A DNA stretch of 64,000 nt, from assembly GCF_033807715.1 (NCBI RefSeq), contig NC_084601.1, forward strand, positions 1,333,001 to 1,397,000. The letters run 5' to 3'. Positions within the stretch are counted from its first letter, which is position 1, and each line of letters opens with the position of its first letter. The notes beneath the pieces were generated by a model. The model ran no database searches, had not been told where the DNA came from, and saw only the letters and a program-made list of their open reading frames with translations. Positions 46,701-58,000 of the stretch are shown piece by piece. Position numbers and translations under genes: made by a program. This DNA is from Cololabis saira. Its lineage: Eukaryota; Chordata; Actinopteri; Beloniformes; Belonidae.

Positions 46701-49700
46701 CAGGCGGGATGGAGCGGGTGGAGAAAAGTGTCAGGTGTGATGTGTGATAAAAGAGTTTCAGCTCAAATGAAAGGAAATGTGTAGAAAACTGTGGTGAGAG
46801 CAGCGATGTTGTTTGGTCTAGAGACAGTGTCACTGAGGAAAAGACAGGAGGGAGCAGAGATGAAGATGCTGAGGTTCTCTAAGGGAGCCACCAGACTGGA
46901 TAGGATCAGGAATGAGGACATCAGAGGGACAGCACAGAGGCTTTGGAGATGAAGTCAGGGAGGCCAGACTGAGATGGTTCATGTCCAGAGGAGCGATAGA
47001 GAATATATTGGTAGAAGGAGCTGAGTTTTGAAGTGCCAGGCAGGAGAACCAGAGGAACCAAAGAGGAGGTTTATAGATGTAGTGAAAGACATGAAGGTAG
47101 TTGGGAAAAGAGAAGAGGATGCAGAAGACAGCCTCAGATGGAGGAAACTGATTCACTGTGGCGATCCCTGAAGGGAAAAGCCGAAAGGAAAAGAAGATGA
47201 ATTAATATTATTGCACAGTGGTTGATTACTCTGAGACTCTGAGTGATGAGAGTTCATCAGAGCAACAGCTTGGGGGAAGAAACTGTCTCTGAGTCTGGAG
47301 GTTTTGGCATACAGTGAGCTTAAAATACAATAGATATTTAGTATTTTATTTACCCAAGCACTACCCAAATTGTTACTACGTGGTGTGGTGGTGGCTGTAT
47401 GGTAAAACTTTTTTTTTTTTTTAATTCCCTCTTGTATCTTATTTTAGATCAGTATGAAAGAAAAAGAGGGCAGGGCCGATTTAAAATAGGTTAAAAAGAA
47501 CATTCGATGATGAAGTGTTGTAAATATGTATCTATGAATTGGTGAGTTTAGCATGAAAAACTGAGCGGTCAACAAGACCAGAAATCCATCCATCCATTGA
47601 CATCCGCTTGTGTTGACCCGGGAGAGAAGACTGAGCAGATTGACCTCTCTCTCCCCGGCCAACTCCTCCAGGTGTAAATGTAAGAGTCTACTTACTGGTT
47701 CATTTAATCACATTACCTGTTCTCTCTGTGACGGTCAGGTGTCCTGTGGTGGGTTTCAAAAGATGTGTGGCACGACTTCATCTGCTTACAAGGAACCAGG
47801 AGAGCAAAAAGTCTGAAGCGGTCCAGATACAAGCAACATATCTTTAGTTAAAGCAATGTTTAAGCAACTGTGATGGGGAAAATAGTGTTTTCCATACTTG
47901 ATGAAAACAAAACTGCTGAGAACCTCAGAATAGAGCCGTGGCCGACTACAGGTGCCGACTAGTACTCTGCCCAAACAAAGATTAGCAGTGTGAACACCAA
48001 TGTTTTGTCTACTAGAATGTATCATCCTCTACGCTTTAAAATTAGTATGCTCCTATGTTTCATTGTCATTCTGCATCGAGACGTCTGATGTATGTTTGGA
48101 CCCTTTTGCGTGCAACTGTTTAATCAAGTCTTATTTTTGGTAACTGAGACACTCAGTTTTCAGAGTGCTAGATACAGTGGCCGAGACTTTGCTGAAAATA
48201 AAAGTAACACTGCAAACAGAAACAAACGCCGCTGCAAATAAAAGAAACGCTGCAAATAAAAGAAACGCTGCAAATAAAAGAAACGCTGCAAATATAAAGA
48301 AACCCCGCTGCAAATAAAATAAAAAAACAACGCAAATAAAAAAGCCACAATGGAAGTGAATTACCGGGGACTATTTTTGCCGATGCACCGGTGTTGCACG
48401 TTAAAAATTACACGTAGCGATGTTGAATACTAATCTTTTCACTTATTTTCTCGTTCGTTGTTCTTCTTATTCCTCGCTCTTCTTATTTCTTCCTTTTCAC
48501 TAACGTCCTCTTTGTCTTCTTCTTCTCTGCTCACGTAAAAAACACTGGTGCATCAGCAAAAATAGTCCCCTGTAATTCACTTCCGTTGTGGCTTTTTTAT
48601 TTGCGTAGTTTTTTTTTTATTTGCAGCCTTTCTTTAATTTTCAGCAATGGCGGGTCTCGGCCACCGTAGTTAGAGGTTTAGAAGGTTTTTCCACAACAGC
48701 AACATAAAACCCAGTCCAAGGCCACAAGCCAAAATGCATTGATCAAAGATTAATCTTGATTTATGTAGTGTAAAGGTATTAGACCATTTAATGTACTTCA
48801 CACATTTTGTCATATGTTCTTAGAATAGGTCTGCTTTCAATGCTAAAAGTTTTTTGTGTTTTTGTCCAACTTTTTGTTGAACAGTGGAAAAAAACATCAG
48901 TATTTTTATCTGTTGCTTCCCCAGTCAATAAATCCTCCCTGCTCTTAACTCCCTGAAACACAAGCTTTCAGTTTCAGAACGACTTTGAAGATGATTGATA
49001 TTGGGAATCAACTTTGATTGGGTTATTGTTAAGCAGCCAGATCCTGTGCTGGAGTGGTACTCCGCTCCATGCTACTCACACAAACAGACACATTAAAGTC
49101 AGTTAAATTGGCTCACAGCCTGAATAAAGAAACTTGCTGTATCACTTCTCATATGGCAACACTGTTTTAGATTTTTCTTTTTTGTGCGGAGGAAACATCT
49201 CACCAATATGTATAACGTTACAAATTATATTCTTGTCAATTTTAAATCTCTTGTGGCTTTTTGTGTCTGCATAGCATTATCAGCAGCATCTAAGCAAATG
49301 AATCTACTGTGTTCTCTCTGCAGAGTTTTGTCTGTCAGTCGGCGTTAGGACTCTCTCTGATGACAAACATCTGAAGCAGGACGTCTCAGCGGACAAACAA
49401 CCGAAGGAAGCTCTGCCCAACCCCTGCTCAAGAGCAGAGACGGTCGCAGAGCTGGACCAGCGGTCGGCGTCTCCAGACCATGAATCGGGAGAGGAGGAAA
49501 AGGACGAAAATGATGCAACAGAAGCAACGCCTCACTGCTGCAGAGTCTGTGGAAAATCATTTGAAAGAAAAGGGTTTTTGCTTAAACATGTGGAGAAACA
49601 CTCAAAGGACGACAAGTGTCTTTGTGGTGTGTGTGGTGAAAGTTTGGAGACTATTGATGGTCTGAGAAAGCATCTTCAAACTCACCGTGACAGCAGCAGG

Positions 49701-50984
49701 ACCTGCGATATCTGTGGGAAGAAGTTTCCATCGATTCGAGCTCTGGAGACACACCTAAGGCTGCACACGGGAGAGAAGCCCTTCAGCTGCTCCGTCTGTG
49801 CAAAGGCTTTCAACCAGAAGGGTAACATGGTGACTCACATGAAGACCCACGGGACGGAGAAACCATTCACATGTACTTTCTGCTGCAAAGAGTTCAGTCA
49901 AACAAACTCTCTGGAGCGGCACATGAAGTCCCACGAAGAGCAGATGCCCTTCAGCTGCAAAGTCTGCGGAAAAGGCTTCTCAACGAGCAGCGATCTGACG
50001 CAACATGCCCGGAGCCACAATTCCAGTAATCAGCCAATTAAAAGGAACAAACGAAGGAAACCCAGTCTGACACCTTCTCACTCCTGCAAGGTTTGCGGGA
50101 ACTCTTTTCACAATAAAGGTAACTTACTCCGGCATGCAGAGACGCATATAAATGAGCCCGATTTTCTCTGTGGAGTCTGCGGCGAAGGGTCAGAGTCTCT
50201 TGAGAGCATGCAGCTCCACATCCAGAGCCACAGAGAAACGAGCAGGATCTGTGAAATCTGTGGCGTCAACTTCAGAGACATGGAGATCCACATGAGGACG
50301 CATACCGGCCAAAAACCCTTCAGATGCAAGGATTGTGCTAAAGAGTTCCCCAGGAAAAGCTCGCTGGAGAGACACATGAAGTTGCATGCTGGCGAGAGGC
50401 CGTACATCTGCGAGTTCTGTGGAAAGACTTTCATTGAAAACACTGTCCTGAAGAGGCACATTAAGAGCCACACGGGAGGTAAACCCAGAATTTACCCCTG
50501 CGAGATCTGCGGCAAGAAGTTCACCGTGAGCCAACATCTGGATGTTCACAAGAGGATCCACACGGGCGAGAAGCCTTATTCCTGCAAAGTCTGCAACAAG
50601 AACTTCCGACAGATTGGTAACCTGGACTCTCACATGAGGATCCACACGGGCGAGAAGCCGTTCATCTGTAGCCTCTGTGGAAAGAGGTTTCGGCAGAAAA
50701 TCTCGCTGGAGACGCACGAGAGGTTCCACAAGAAAGACAAAGCGTTCACCTGCCAGCACTGCAGCAAAGGCTTTGTTCAGAAGATTGACCTGAAAAGACA
50801 CATGCTGACTCACACGGGCGAGAAACCCTTCAGCTGCTCTGCCTGTGGGAAGAGCTATCAAGAGAAACGCTCCTTGGACTCGCACATGAAGGTCCACGTT
50901 GGAGAGCAGAGCAGCAAAGATGCAGCGGTGACGTCCAACTCCAAGCAACTGGAAGGAGCTCACCCTGACTTTATCCAGCTGTGA
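43748..50984 (+). CDS. C2H2 zinc-finger protein D (16 fingers)
   Basis: Coding exon 1 is 43748-44003 (MSKKRPEYHSLKATIDREFA..., donor GCGGAG|GTCAGT) and exon 2 is 49324-50984 (CTCTCTGCAG|AGTTTTGT). Both are phase 1; 1917 nt, 638 residues. The leader differs from the others: a helical stretch with LAELRRLLAGRVAAALELVL, then a Gly/Pro/Arg-rich segment in place of the YE...RQ...LL part. Exon 2 gives about 85 acidic residues, then 16 C2H2 motifs; finger 9 (CEICGVNFRDMEIHMRTH) is three residues short between Cys and His and probably does not fold normally. Several fingers, mainly toward the C-terminus, are joined by TGEKP-type linkers. Probable nuclear DNA-binding factor. The 5.3-kb intron is full of transposons and LINE pieces. 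Confidence 0.9.
44044..44846 (-). mobile_element. hAT-type element, family CAGTACT, copy 7
   Basis: The ends CAGTACTCGAGTTG and CAACTCCAGTACTG are flanked by GAAATACC and GAAATAAG, which agree at 6 of 8 bases. It carries four tandem copies of the GGGGGATGATTTGGACCG block at its right end. It begins about 40 bp after the exon 1 donor of zinc-finger gene D. Confidence 0.85.
45397..45519. mobile_element. Short hAT-type MITE, ends CAGGGGTGCACACAAGCC
   Basis: A 123-bp element with inverted ends CAGGGGTGCACACAAGCC and GGCTTGTGTGCACCCCTG. The flanks ATTATAAC and ATTATGAC agree at 7 of 8 bases. Confidence 0.88.
45703..46600 (+). pseudogene. LINE reverse-transcriptase 3' end
   Basis: One frame (about 45715-46355) codes for the C-terminal part of a non-LTR reverse transcriptase: TKFLGVIMDHKLNWKMHINH, YCLEIWGSAYF and PIFILQKRAVRIITKSNY. 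The frame is open to its stop, and a 3' UTR follows, ending in (ATTC)n. The 5' part is missing; the frame continues leftward only through a TTA repeat. In the intron of zinc-finger gene D. Confidence 0.85.
46630..47205 (+). pseudogene. RTE-type LINE 3' coding fragment
   Basis: Broken frames contain motifs such as QSNGECGKEVKK, RRMERVEKSVR-like GWSGWRKVSGVMCD and RLRWFMSRG-like text, as in the end of RTE-type retrotransposons, followed by ATCCCTGAAGGGAAAAGCCG near the end. Several frameshifts; inactive. Confidence 0.65.
47206..48166. other. Intron of zinc-finger gene D, mixed sequence
   Basis: A segment at 47220-47300 (GAGAGTTCATCAGAGCAACA) is shared with 54075-54110 and is part of a repeat. 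The rest was not assigned. Confidence 0.4.
48173..48668. mobile_element. Foldback element, ends TACAGTGGCCGAGAC, likely 6-bp target duplication
   Basis: The ends TACAGTGGCCGAGAC and GTCTCGGCCACCGTA are near-perfect inverted repeats, with flanks GCTAGA and GTTAGA (5 of 6). A tandem array of the 18-bp unit GCAAATAAAAGAAACGCT sits in the left arm, and AAAAATAGTCCCC and its complement in the middle. The ends resemble those at 42033 and 58318 (TA-Y-x-G-x-GG). Confidence 0.75.
48675..49323. other. Intron of zinc-finger gene D, unassigned
   Basis: No element recognised. Confidence 0.35.
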
Positions 50985-51886
50985 CCTCCAAACATGAGCA
51001 GACGGACTTGGACTTGGTTTGAACTCCAACATCAGCTGAGAATATGTTACCATGCAGTTTCCTTTCAAACTTCCTTCCATCTTTGCTCAGAGGTACAGAC
51101 ACATTGCAGAATGAGTCCCTATCATGATCCAACAGAAACTGTACACAACAGAAATGTGCTTTCATACTTTCTCCAGGCCATTAAAGCAGCATAATGTAAC
51201 TTTCAGCTTTTGTTGAGTTTGGCGACTCCTTTGGACAAAAGCGGTAGTGCTTTACCAGAAAGAACACTACATTTCCCATGAGCACCAGCGCGTACTGCCT
51301 CCTCCGATAAAACTTTTATTTTCTTGTGTTTTTCCGCTGCTTCGGCCATGACACCAGCTTCTGCTGAGCTCTGCGCTCCACGCCCCGCCCAGCTTTGGTC
51401 TGGACTACGAATGGGGAAGGAGGGGGAAGTGACGTATGCCGTAAAGCAGTCAAAGCCGTAAAAATGTGTAGTTTTTTAGTGTGGAAGGGTTCCTACCATG
51501 CTCCTCAAAGTTACATAGTGCCAGTGAAGGTGATACAGACCGATACAAAAACCACAATTCCTCCACTAAACCCGTGTCCTCTTTCCTGTCTGGCGACCCC
51601 GGTAGCATGAGTAGGCTACAGTGTTGAAACATTTATATTGGATTGAGAGGAAAGTTTATTCGGGCCTCCAAATAGCAGTTAGACTCATTTACAGGACAAG
51701 ATCCCGTTATCTTCAGGTTCACCTTTCTGGTTCTAAACAAGTCTGTGAAAAGGAGGCAGGACTTTCTGAATGTCCTAAAGCAGCCAGGATTACTTGAATG
51801 ACTTTGACTTAAGGCCTTTGCTCCTCTAGGGTGCATAGGCCGTTGACAAATGTCCTCCATTTCACTGGGCTAAGACCGTCATGATG

Positions 51887-52281
51887 AGGTTAGTTTTACC
51901 CTACTGATGATGTGTTGTTGCAATAGTAATCCTGCTCAGTACGAGAGGAACCGCAGGTTCAGACATTTGGTGTATGTGCTTGGCTGAGGAGCCAATGGTG
52001 CGACGCTGCCATCTGTGGGATTATGACTGAACGCCTCTAAGTCAGAATCCCGCCTAGACGTAACGATACCGGAGCGCTGCGGATCTTGGGTTGGTCCAGG
52101 ATAGCCGGCTCCAGCCGGTGCGGAGAGCCACTCGCGACGGGGCCGAAGGACGGTCGCACCTCTCCCTGTTTGTGGAGAACCTGGCGCTAAATCACTTGCA
52201 GACGACCTGATTCTGGGTCAGGGTTTCGTGCGTAGCAGAGCAGCCACCTCGCTGCGATCTATTGAAAGTCAGCCCTCGATC
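51887..52281 (+). pseudogene. 28S rRNA 3'-terminal fragment
   Basis: The sequence follows the 3' end of 28S rRNA: GTTAGTTTTACCCTACTGAT, the sarcin-ricin loop region CTCAGTACGAGAGGAACCG, GGATTATGACTGAACGCCTC, AAGTCAGAATCCCGCC and, at the right, TATTGAAAGTCAGCCCTCGA, about where mature 28S ends. Many substitutions and short gaps in the variable part (about 52065-52160) show it is not functional. No R2 element or other rDNA is nearby. It lies about 0.9 kb beyond zinc-finger gene D. Confidence 0.9.
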
Positions 52282-53514
52282 CAGCCAGGATTAACTCTAA
52301 TAATTTTAACAATTTTAATAAAGAAAACTTCTGTTTGCAAGATTGCATTAATTTCAGCACAAATTCAAACCACAGTTCCCTTGTCTCTCACAGTTTCTGA
52401 AATTGTACGTAATGTGAGGATGTTATTTTGGACTTTAGGAGTTTAAGATGTTTTCAGGCTTGTTTGTTTTTGTGACATTTGGTAACTCAATCAGTCAATG
52501 ACATAATAAGATAGTGGATAATGAAAGTAATTGTTGGCTGCAGTGCTGAAAGAACCACCTGGGTTCTGAAAGTGAGTTTGTTACAGCTGAGATTCATTGA
52601 TTCATTCAAACCTTCACGCAACTTGCAATGATGTTGAGATACAGACAATCAGCTTCATCTGGCACTTAACTTTGAAAATACGAAGAACTTTAACTTGCAT
52701 CTTGTGATATACTTACTGACCTTTCTAAGTTATCGATGGTTTATTGAGTATTTTTCTTTTAAATGTCAGTTATTTTTGACTGTCTCCATTGATCCATAAA
52801 ACATGTGAAAATGTCCATCACAAACTTGACGGTTTCATGTGTACTGCCTTGTCCAAATAAAAGTCTAAAACTAATACAATCAGAGTCTGCTGAATTAAAT
52901 ATATTAATTCTGTCATGAAGGTACCCCCTTTTCTGATAATGCTGTATGTTAACAAAGCTTTTTACTGCTGCACACCTTTAAACTACTCATTGCAACATGA
53001 GCACAGATATAACCACAAAAAGAAGTTTTAATCTCTAAGTGTCAGATATGTATGACACTTTATGCTAAATTAAATATGATTCATAGGTGTTTTATGATGA
53101 TCAGAATTCCAGTTTACAATTTGTCTATAAAATGTTGATAGAGGCTCTCGATACAGCTATGGAAAAAAATGGTTAAAAGATCAGTGATTTCAAGTACAGA
53201 GAGGAGACAAGTGGAAGTCTGGACAAACCTTTAACCATCTGACTCTTTAAACAGAATCTTTTAATGTCAGTTACTTCCACTCTTGATTTCACACTGACGA
53301 TGAATAAGTACTACTAAATTGTCTCAATTTTTTAAAGTATGAAAATATTTTTCGAGAGTTGCTTGTTTTTGATATTGGTCTCATTTTATATTTTTTAAAA
53401 GCTTACATCTAAAGTGAATGGGGAGGTTTAATCAACATTACAATATCTTGTGTGATTCTTCTAGTCTTTAGATTAAGACATTTCTCCAAATTAAGGTCAT
53501 AATTAGACCTTGTG
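52282..53514. other. Unassigned intergenic sequence
   Basis: AT-rich; no gene recognised. Confidence 0.4.
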
Positions 53515-54110
53515 AATAGAATAGAATAGAATAAAATAAGCTTTATTGGCCAAGTATGAACATACCAGACAGGGAATTTGTCTTTGGTTGTTTCGCTCAC
53601 TGAACCCAGATATAAATATTTGCAAACAGTAAATAGACAAATGGCTCTTATTAACATATATACAATTTAAAAAAAGTGAAAGGCAGCAGTATGACGTAGA
53701 CATGGTTATTGAATTTCCATAATTGAAAGGTGCATTGTTACAGCATATGATTAACACAATTAAACAGTAAATAACAAAATGAAATAAAATGATAAGAAAA
53801 GAGGTAAAATAATAAAAAGTACAAGTTGTTAAAAAGTAAGTCATAATCATAATAATCAGGTTTATTGGCCAAGTCAGGTCAAACAAGACAGGGAATTTGA
53901 CTCGGTTATTTTCGCTCACTGTACAGTAAATAGACAAATGGCTCTTATTAACATATATAAAAAAAAATTTTAAGTGAAAGGTGCAGCAGTATGAGGTACA
54001 CATGGTTATTGAAAGGTGCATTGTTACAGCATATGATTGTGGTTATTGGATATTGCAGAGTGATTGATTACTCTCAGACTCTGAGAGATGAGAGTTCATC
54101 AGAGCAACAG
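53515..54110 (-). mobile_element. Two reversed retroelement tails in tandem
   Basis: AAATAAGCTTTATTGGCCAA-type text at 53532 and GTTTATTGGCCAAGTCAGGT at 53860 begin two related segments, each reaching CAAATGGCTCTTATTAACAT. A GAATAGAATAGAATAGAATA repeat marks the left edge. A segment after them is shared with 47220-47300. Confidence 0.5.
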
Positions 54111-54228
54111 CTTGTGCTGTCAAAAGAATCCGTTTTAAACCAGCAAGTGTCTCCTCTATGTTTTATTTTTGTAGTCCTCTTACAGCTTAAATGTTATCAG
54201 TCATACTTTATTTCAATAGGTAAAATTC

Positions 54229-54955
54229 AGAGGTGGTGGTAACGAGTTACATTTACTCCATTACATTTACTTGAGTAAGTTTTGGGAAATGTTGTACTTT
54301 TAGGAGTAGTTTTGAATCACTATACTTTTTACTTTTAATTGAGTAGATTTGTGAAGAAGAAACTGTTCCTCTTACTCCGCTACATTAGGCTACGTTGAGC
54401 TGTTACTTTTCTTTTATCCCTTTTATCCGCGTACGCGTCAATCTCATTAAATCACTGGGTGATTCTTTGTGAAAAATGTTTGTTTTTGCATGTTTTGTCA
54501 CATTTACACAGACTCAAACACACAGAGTTTCTATGAGTTCATGTTTGTTCTAGTTCTGCTGGTTAAAAAAGAAAAGTACAAAGGCTTGACATTTTGTGCT
54601 ACTTGTGCTTAATTTATTTTTTTATTCTGTTATTTTATTTATTAAAGTACTTTAATTTACTTTAAGGTCATTTTAATTTAAGCTATTTTTTATTAATTTT
54701 AATTTATTTTATTATTTTATTGATTTAATTTGCCTGAAGATGATTATTTTGTACTTTTGTCTGTTTGAATGGTTAATAAATAAATAAATAAATTAGACGT
54801 TACTCAACAGTTACTCAGTACTTGAGTAGTTTTTTCACCAAGTACTTTTTTACTTTTACTCAAGTAATTATTTGGATGAATACTTTTTACTTCTACTTCA
54901 GTCATATTATTCTGAAGTAAGAGTACTTTTACTTGAGTACAATTTTTGGCTACAC
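54229..54955. mobile_element. hAT element, family CAGAGGTG, right end missing
   Basis: It starts CAGAGGTGGTGGTAACGAGT and has the TACTTGAGT motifs of this family near both edges, but the terminal CACCTCTG is absent. It ends about 140 bp before the zinc-finger gene E ATG. The copy at 4073 has both ends. Confidence 0.75.
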
Positions 54956-55096
54956 TGAATGAACTGATCCCTCCAGTCCGGCAGGGGGCGCTGTAAAGCA
55001 TCCTCACGAAACAGCAGCGTCTCCACTCAATTTGAAGTGTTTAGTGCCAGCTTGTTTTCATTGTTGTGTCAGTTCGGCCGCTCAGCGAGCAGCAGC

Positions 55097-58000
55097 ATGT
55101 GTGTGGTGCAGCGGCTGCGGGCGTCGGTCCGTGAACGCATCATCTCCGCGGCTGAAGACGCTCTGCTGCGGCTGGAAAAGGGACAACCAGCGGGTAAACT
55201 ACAGGCGCTGCTCGCCGAGCGGCTGGCCGCGGCGGCGGAGGACGTGCTGGGGCTGTTCGAGCTGGCCCTGGCAGACTACGAGGACCGGATCCGGCGGTCC
55301 CAGGAGCGGTTACACCGCCAGGAGAAGCTGCTCAACGCCGTGCTGCAGCCCGAGGTCCGGCTGCACAGGGCAGAGTCCGCGCTGTTTCCCCGCGCTCCCG
55401 CTTCCGCTCACCTTCAAAATAAAAGCTCCGGCCGTCAGAGTGGAGGGGTGACGGAAGAGGCTGCAGGCGGTGAGTGAAGCAGCGGAACACATACAAATAC
55501 TGCAAATACTGCCAATTCGAGGCAAGGCAAGGTTATTTGTACAGGACCGTCTCAGAAAATTAGAATATTGTGATAAAGTTCTTTATTTTCTCTAATGCAA
55601 TTAAAAAGGCAAAAATGTCATACATTCTGGATTCATTACAAATCAACTGAAATATTGCAAGCCTTTTATTATTTTAATATTGCTGATTATGGTTTACAGA
55701 TTAAGATTCCCAGAATATTCCATTTTTTTGAGATAGGATATTTGAGTTTTCTTAAGCTGTAGACAACTTTTTTTGTAAGACATGACCAAAAGTGTGAATG
55801 ATGCAGGAAAGCGTTTCCATATCAGCGTGACAGTCAGAGCTTTCCGTGTTTCTCCAGCATGTCACAAGGGAGAGACTTTTAAACCTCTTTGATGTGATGG
55901 ACATATGCAGTGAGGAAGTCTTCCCTCATGTTAATCGCTGTTAAAAGCACTGATCACACTACCATGACATCATGTACAGGTGAGCGTGTTCTCCAGCGGT
56001 AAGAGAATAAAAACGGCCACTAGGAGCTCTGTGCTCAGCACACGCCTGAACTCACTCTGTTAACGTTTGAAAAGCATCTCACTGTAAATATGGACTATAG
56101 GGAGTAACAGACAGATGTGAGATTAGAAACATAGATGAGACTGGTTAACAACAGCAATAAGGATTACTTTTTTCTTTGTTTTTATGTTATTACACACATG
56201 TTATTATTATCTCACTTATTACACAGGTTTTGTTTATCTAAGCAATGGAAAAATGTCGGCAGCAATGTGTTAACAAAACCTAATTAATATTGTCTAACTG
56301 CTTGAATGATTTTCAAACTAATCTACGTTTTGTGAGATTATAGCCTACTATTGATGGATGCTGGTTCTATTTGCATGATTTGTGTTTCATTTTTCAGTTA
56401 GTGAGGTGTGTGGTTTACCATTTGTTACCTTATACTACTGAGCCTACTGGTTTTCTTGTGTTTATGAGATATTTTATTAAGAATGCCAAACGTGAACGAA
56501 ATGTATCACTGGCAAAGAGTTGAAAATAAATACGCCAACTGTAATTAAAGGATTTGGCTTTTCATGCATTTTTATTCAGGACCGGATCAGTGAATAACTA
56601 ACACACACGAAAATAGAGTGGAAGATTTTTTTTTTATTGTGCACTTCGAGAAAAAAAAGAAATGTCGAGAAAAAAGTCGAAATGTCGAGATTGTTGAAAT
56701 AGAATTTCGAGAAAAAAGTCAAAATTTCGTGAATAAAGTCGAACTTTCGCCTTTTTTCTCAACATTTCAACTTTTTTTTTGACATTTCAACTTTTTTCTC
56801 GAAATTATACTTCAACAATATTCTCGACATTTCGACTTTTTTCTTGATGTGCATAATGAAAAAAAAATCTTCCTCTAAAATATTATTTTTATTTTTATCC
56901 TGCCTGGCCCTAATACAGTCAGTCCGGAAAGTATTCAGAACGCTTCACTTTTCCCACATTCTTTTATGTTACAGCCCTATTGATAATAGGAATACATTCT
57001 TTTTTTTTCTCAGAATTCTACACAAAATACCCCATAATGACAACATGAAAGAAGTTTTGTTATGATTTTTGTAAATTTATAAAAAATAAAAAACTATAAA
57101 TATCACCTGTGCATAAGTATTCAGAACGTTTGCCATGAAGCTCAAAATTGAGCTCTGGTTCATTCTGTTTCCACTGATCTCTCTCAAGTTGTTTCTACAG
57201 CTTAATCGGAGTCCACCTGTGGTGAATTCAGTTGATTGGACTTGATTTGGAAAGACACACACCTGTCTATATAAGCTCTCACAGTTGGCAGTGCATGTTG
57301 CAACACAAACCAAACATGAAGTCAAAAGAATTGTCTTCAGACCTCCGAAAAAGATTGTTTCGAGGCACAAATCTGGGGAAGGGTACAGACAAATTTCTGC
57401 TGCTTTGAAGGTCCCAGTGAGCACTGTGGCCTGCATCATCCTTAAATGGAAGAAGTTTGGAACCCCCAGGAATCTCCCTAGAGCTGGCCGCCCGCCTAAG
57501 CTGAGCAATCGGGGGAGAAGGGCCTTAGTCAGAGAGGTGACCAAGGACCCGACGGTCACTCTGTCAGAACTCCAGCGTTCCTCTGTGGAGAGAGGAGAAA
57601 CTTCAAGAAGGACAACCATCTCTGCAGCAATCCACCAATCAGGCTTGGATGGTAGAGTGGCCAGGCGCAAGCCCCTCCTTACTAAAAAGCACATGGCAGC
57701 CCGACTGGAGTTTGCCAAAAGGCACCTGGAGGACTCTCAGACCATGAGAAAACAAATCCTCTGGTCTGATGAGACAAAGATTGAACTATTTGGCATAAAT
57801 TCCACGCGTGGTGTTTGGAGGAGACCAGGCACCGCTCATCACCTGGAGAACACCATCCCTACAGTGAAGCATGGTGGTGGCAGCATCATGCTGTGGGGGT
57901 GTTTTTCATCAGCAGGACCTGGGCGACTAGTCAGGATTGAGGGAAAGATGAATGCAGCCATGTACAGAGACATCTTGGATGAAAATCTGATCCAGATTGC

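Noticed and set aside
50190..51080. A 296-codon frame on the minus strand
   Set aside because: It is the antisense of the zinc-finger array of gene D; such arrays keep antisense frames open through their regular codon pattern.
53503..54021. A 172-codon minus-strand frame
   Set aside because: It spans two copies of a reversed retroelement tail; hydrophobic composition comes from AT-rich repeats and no domain is recognisable.
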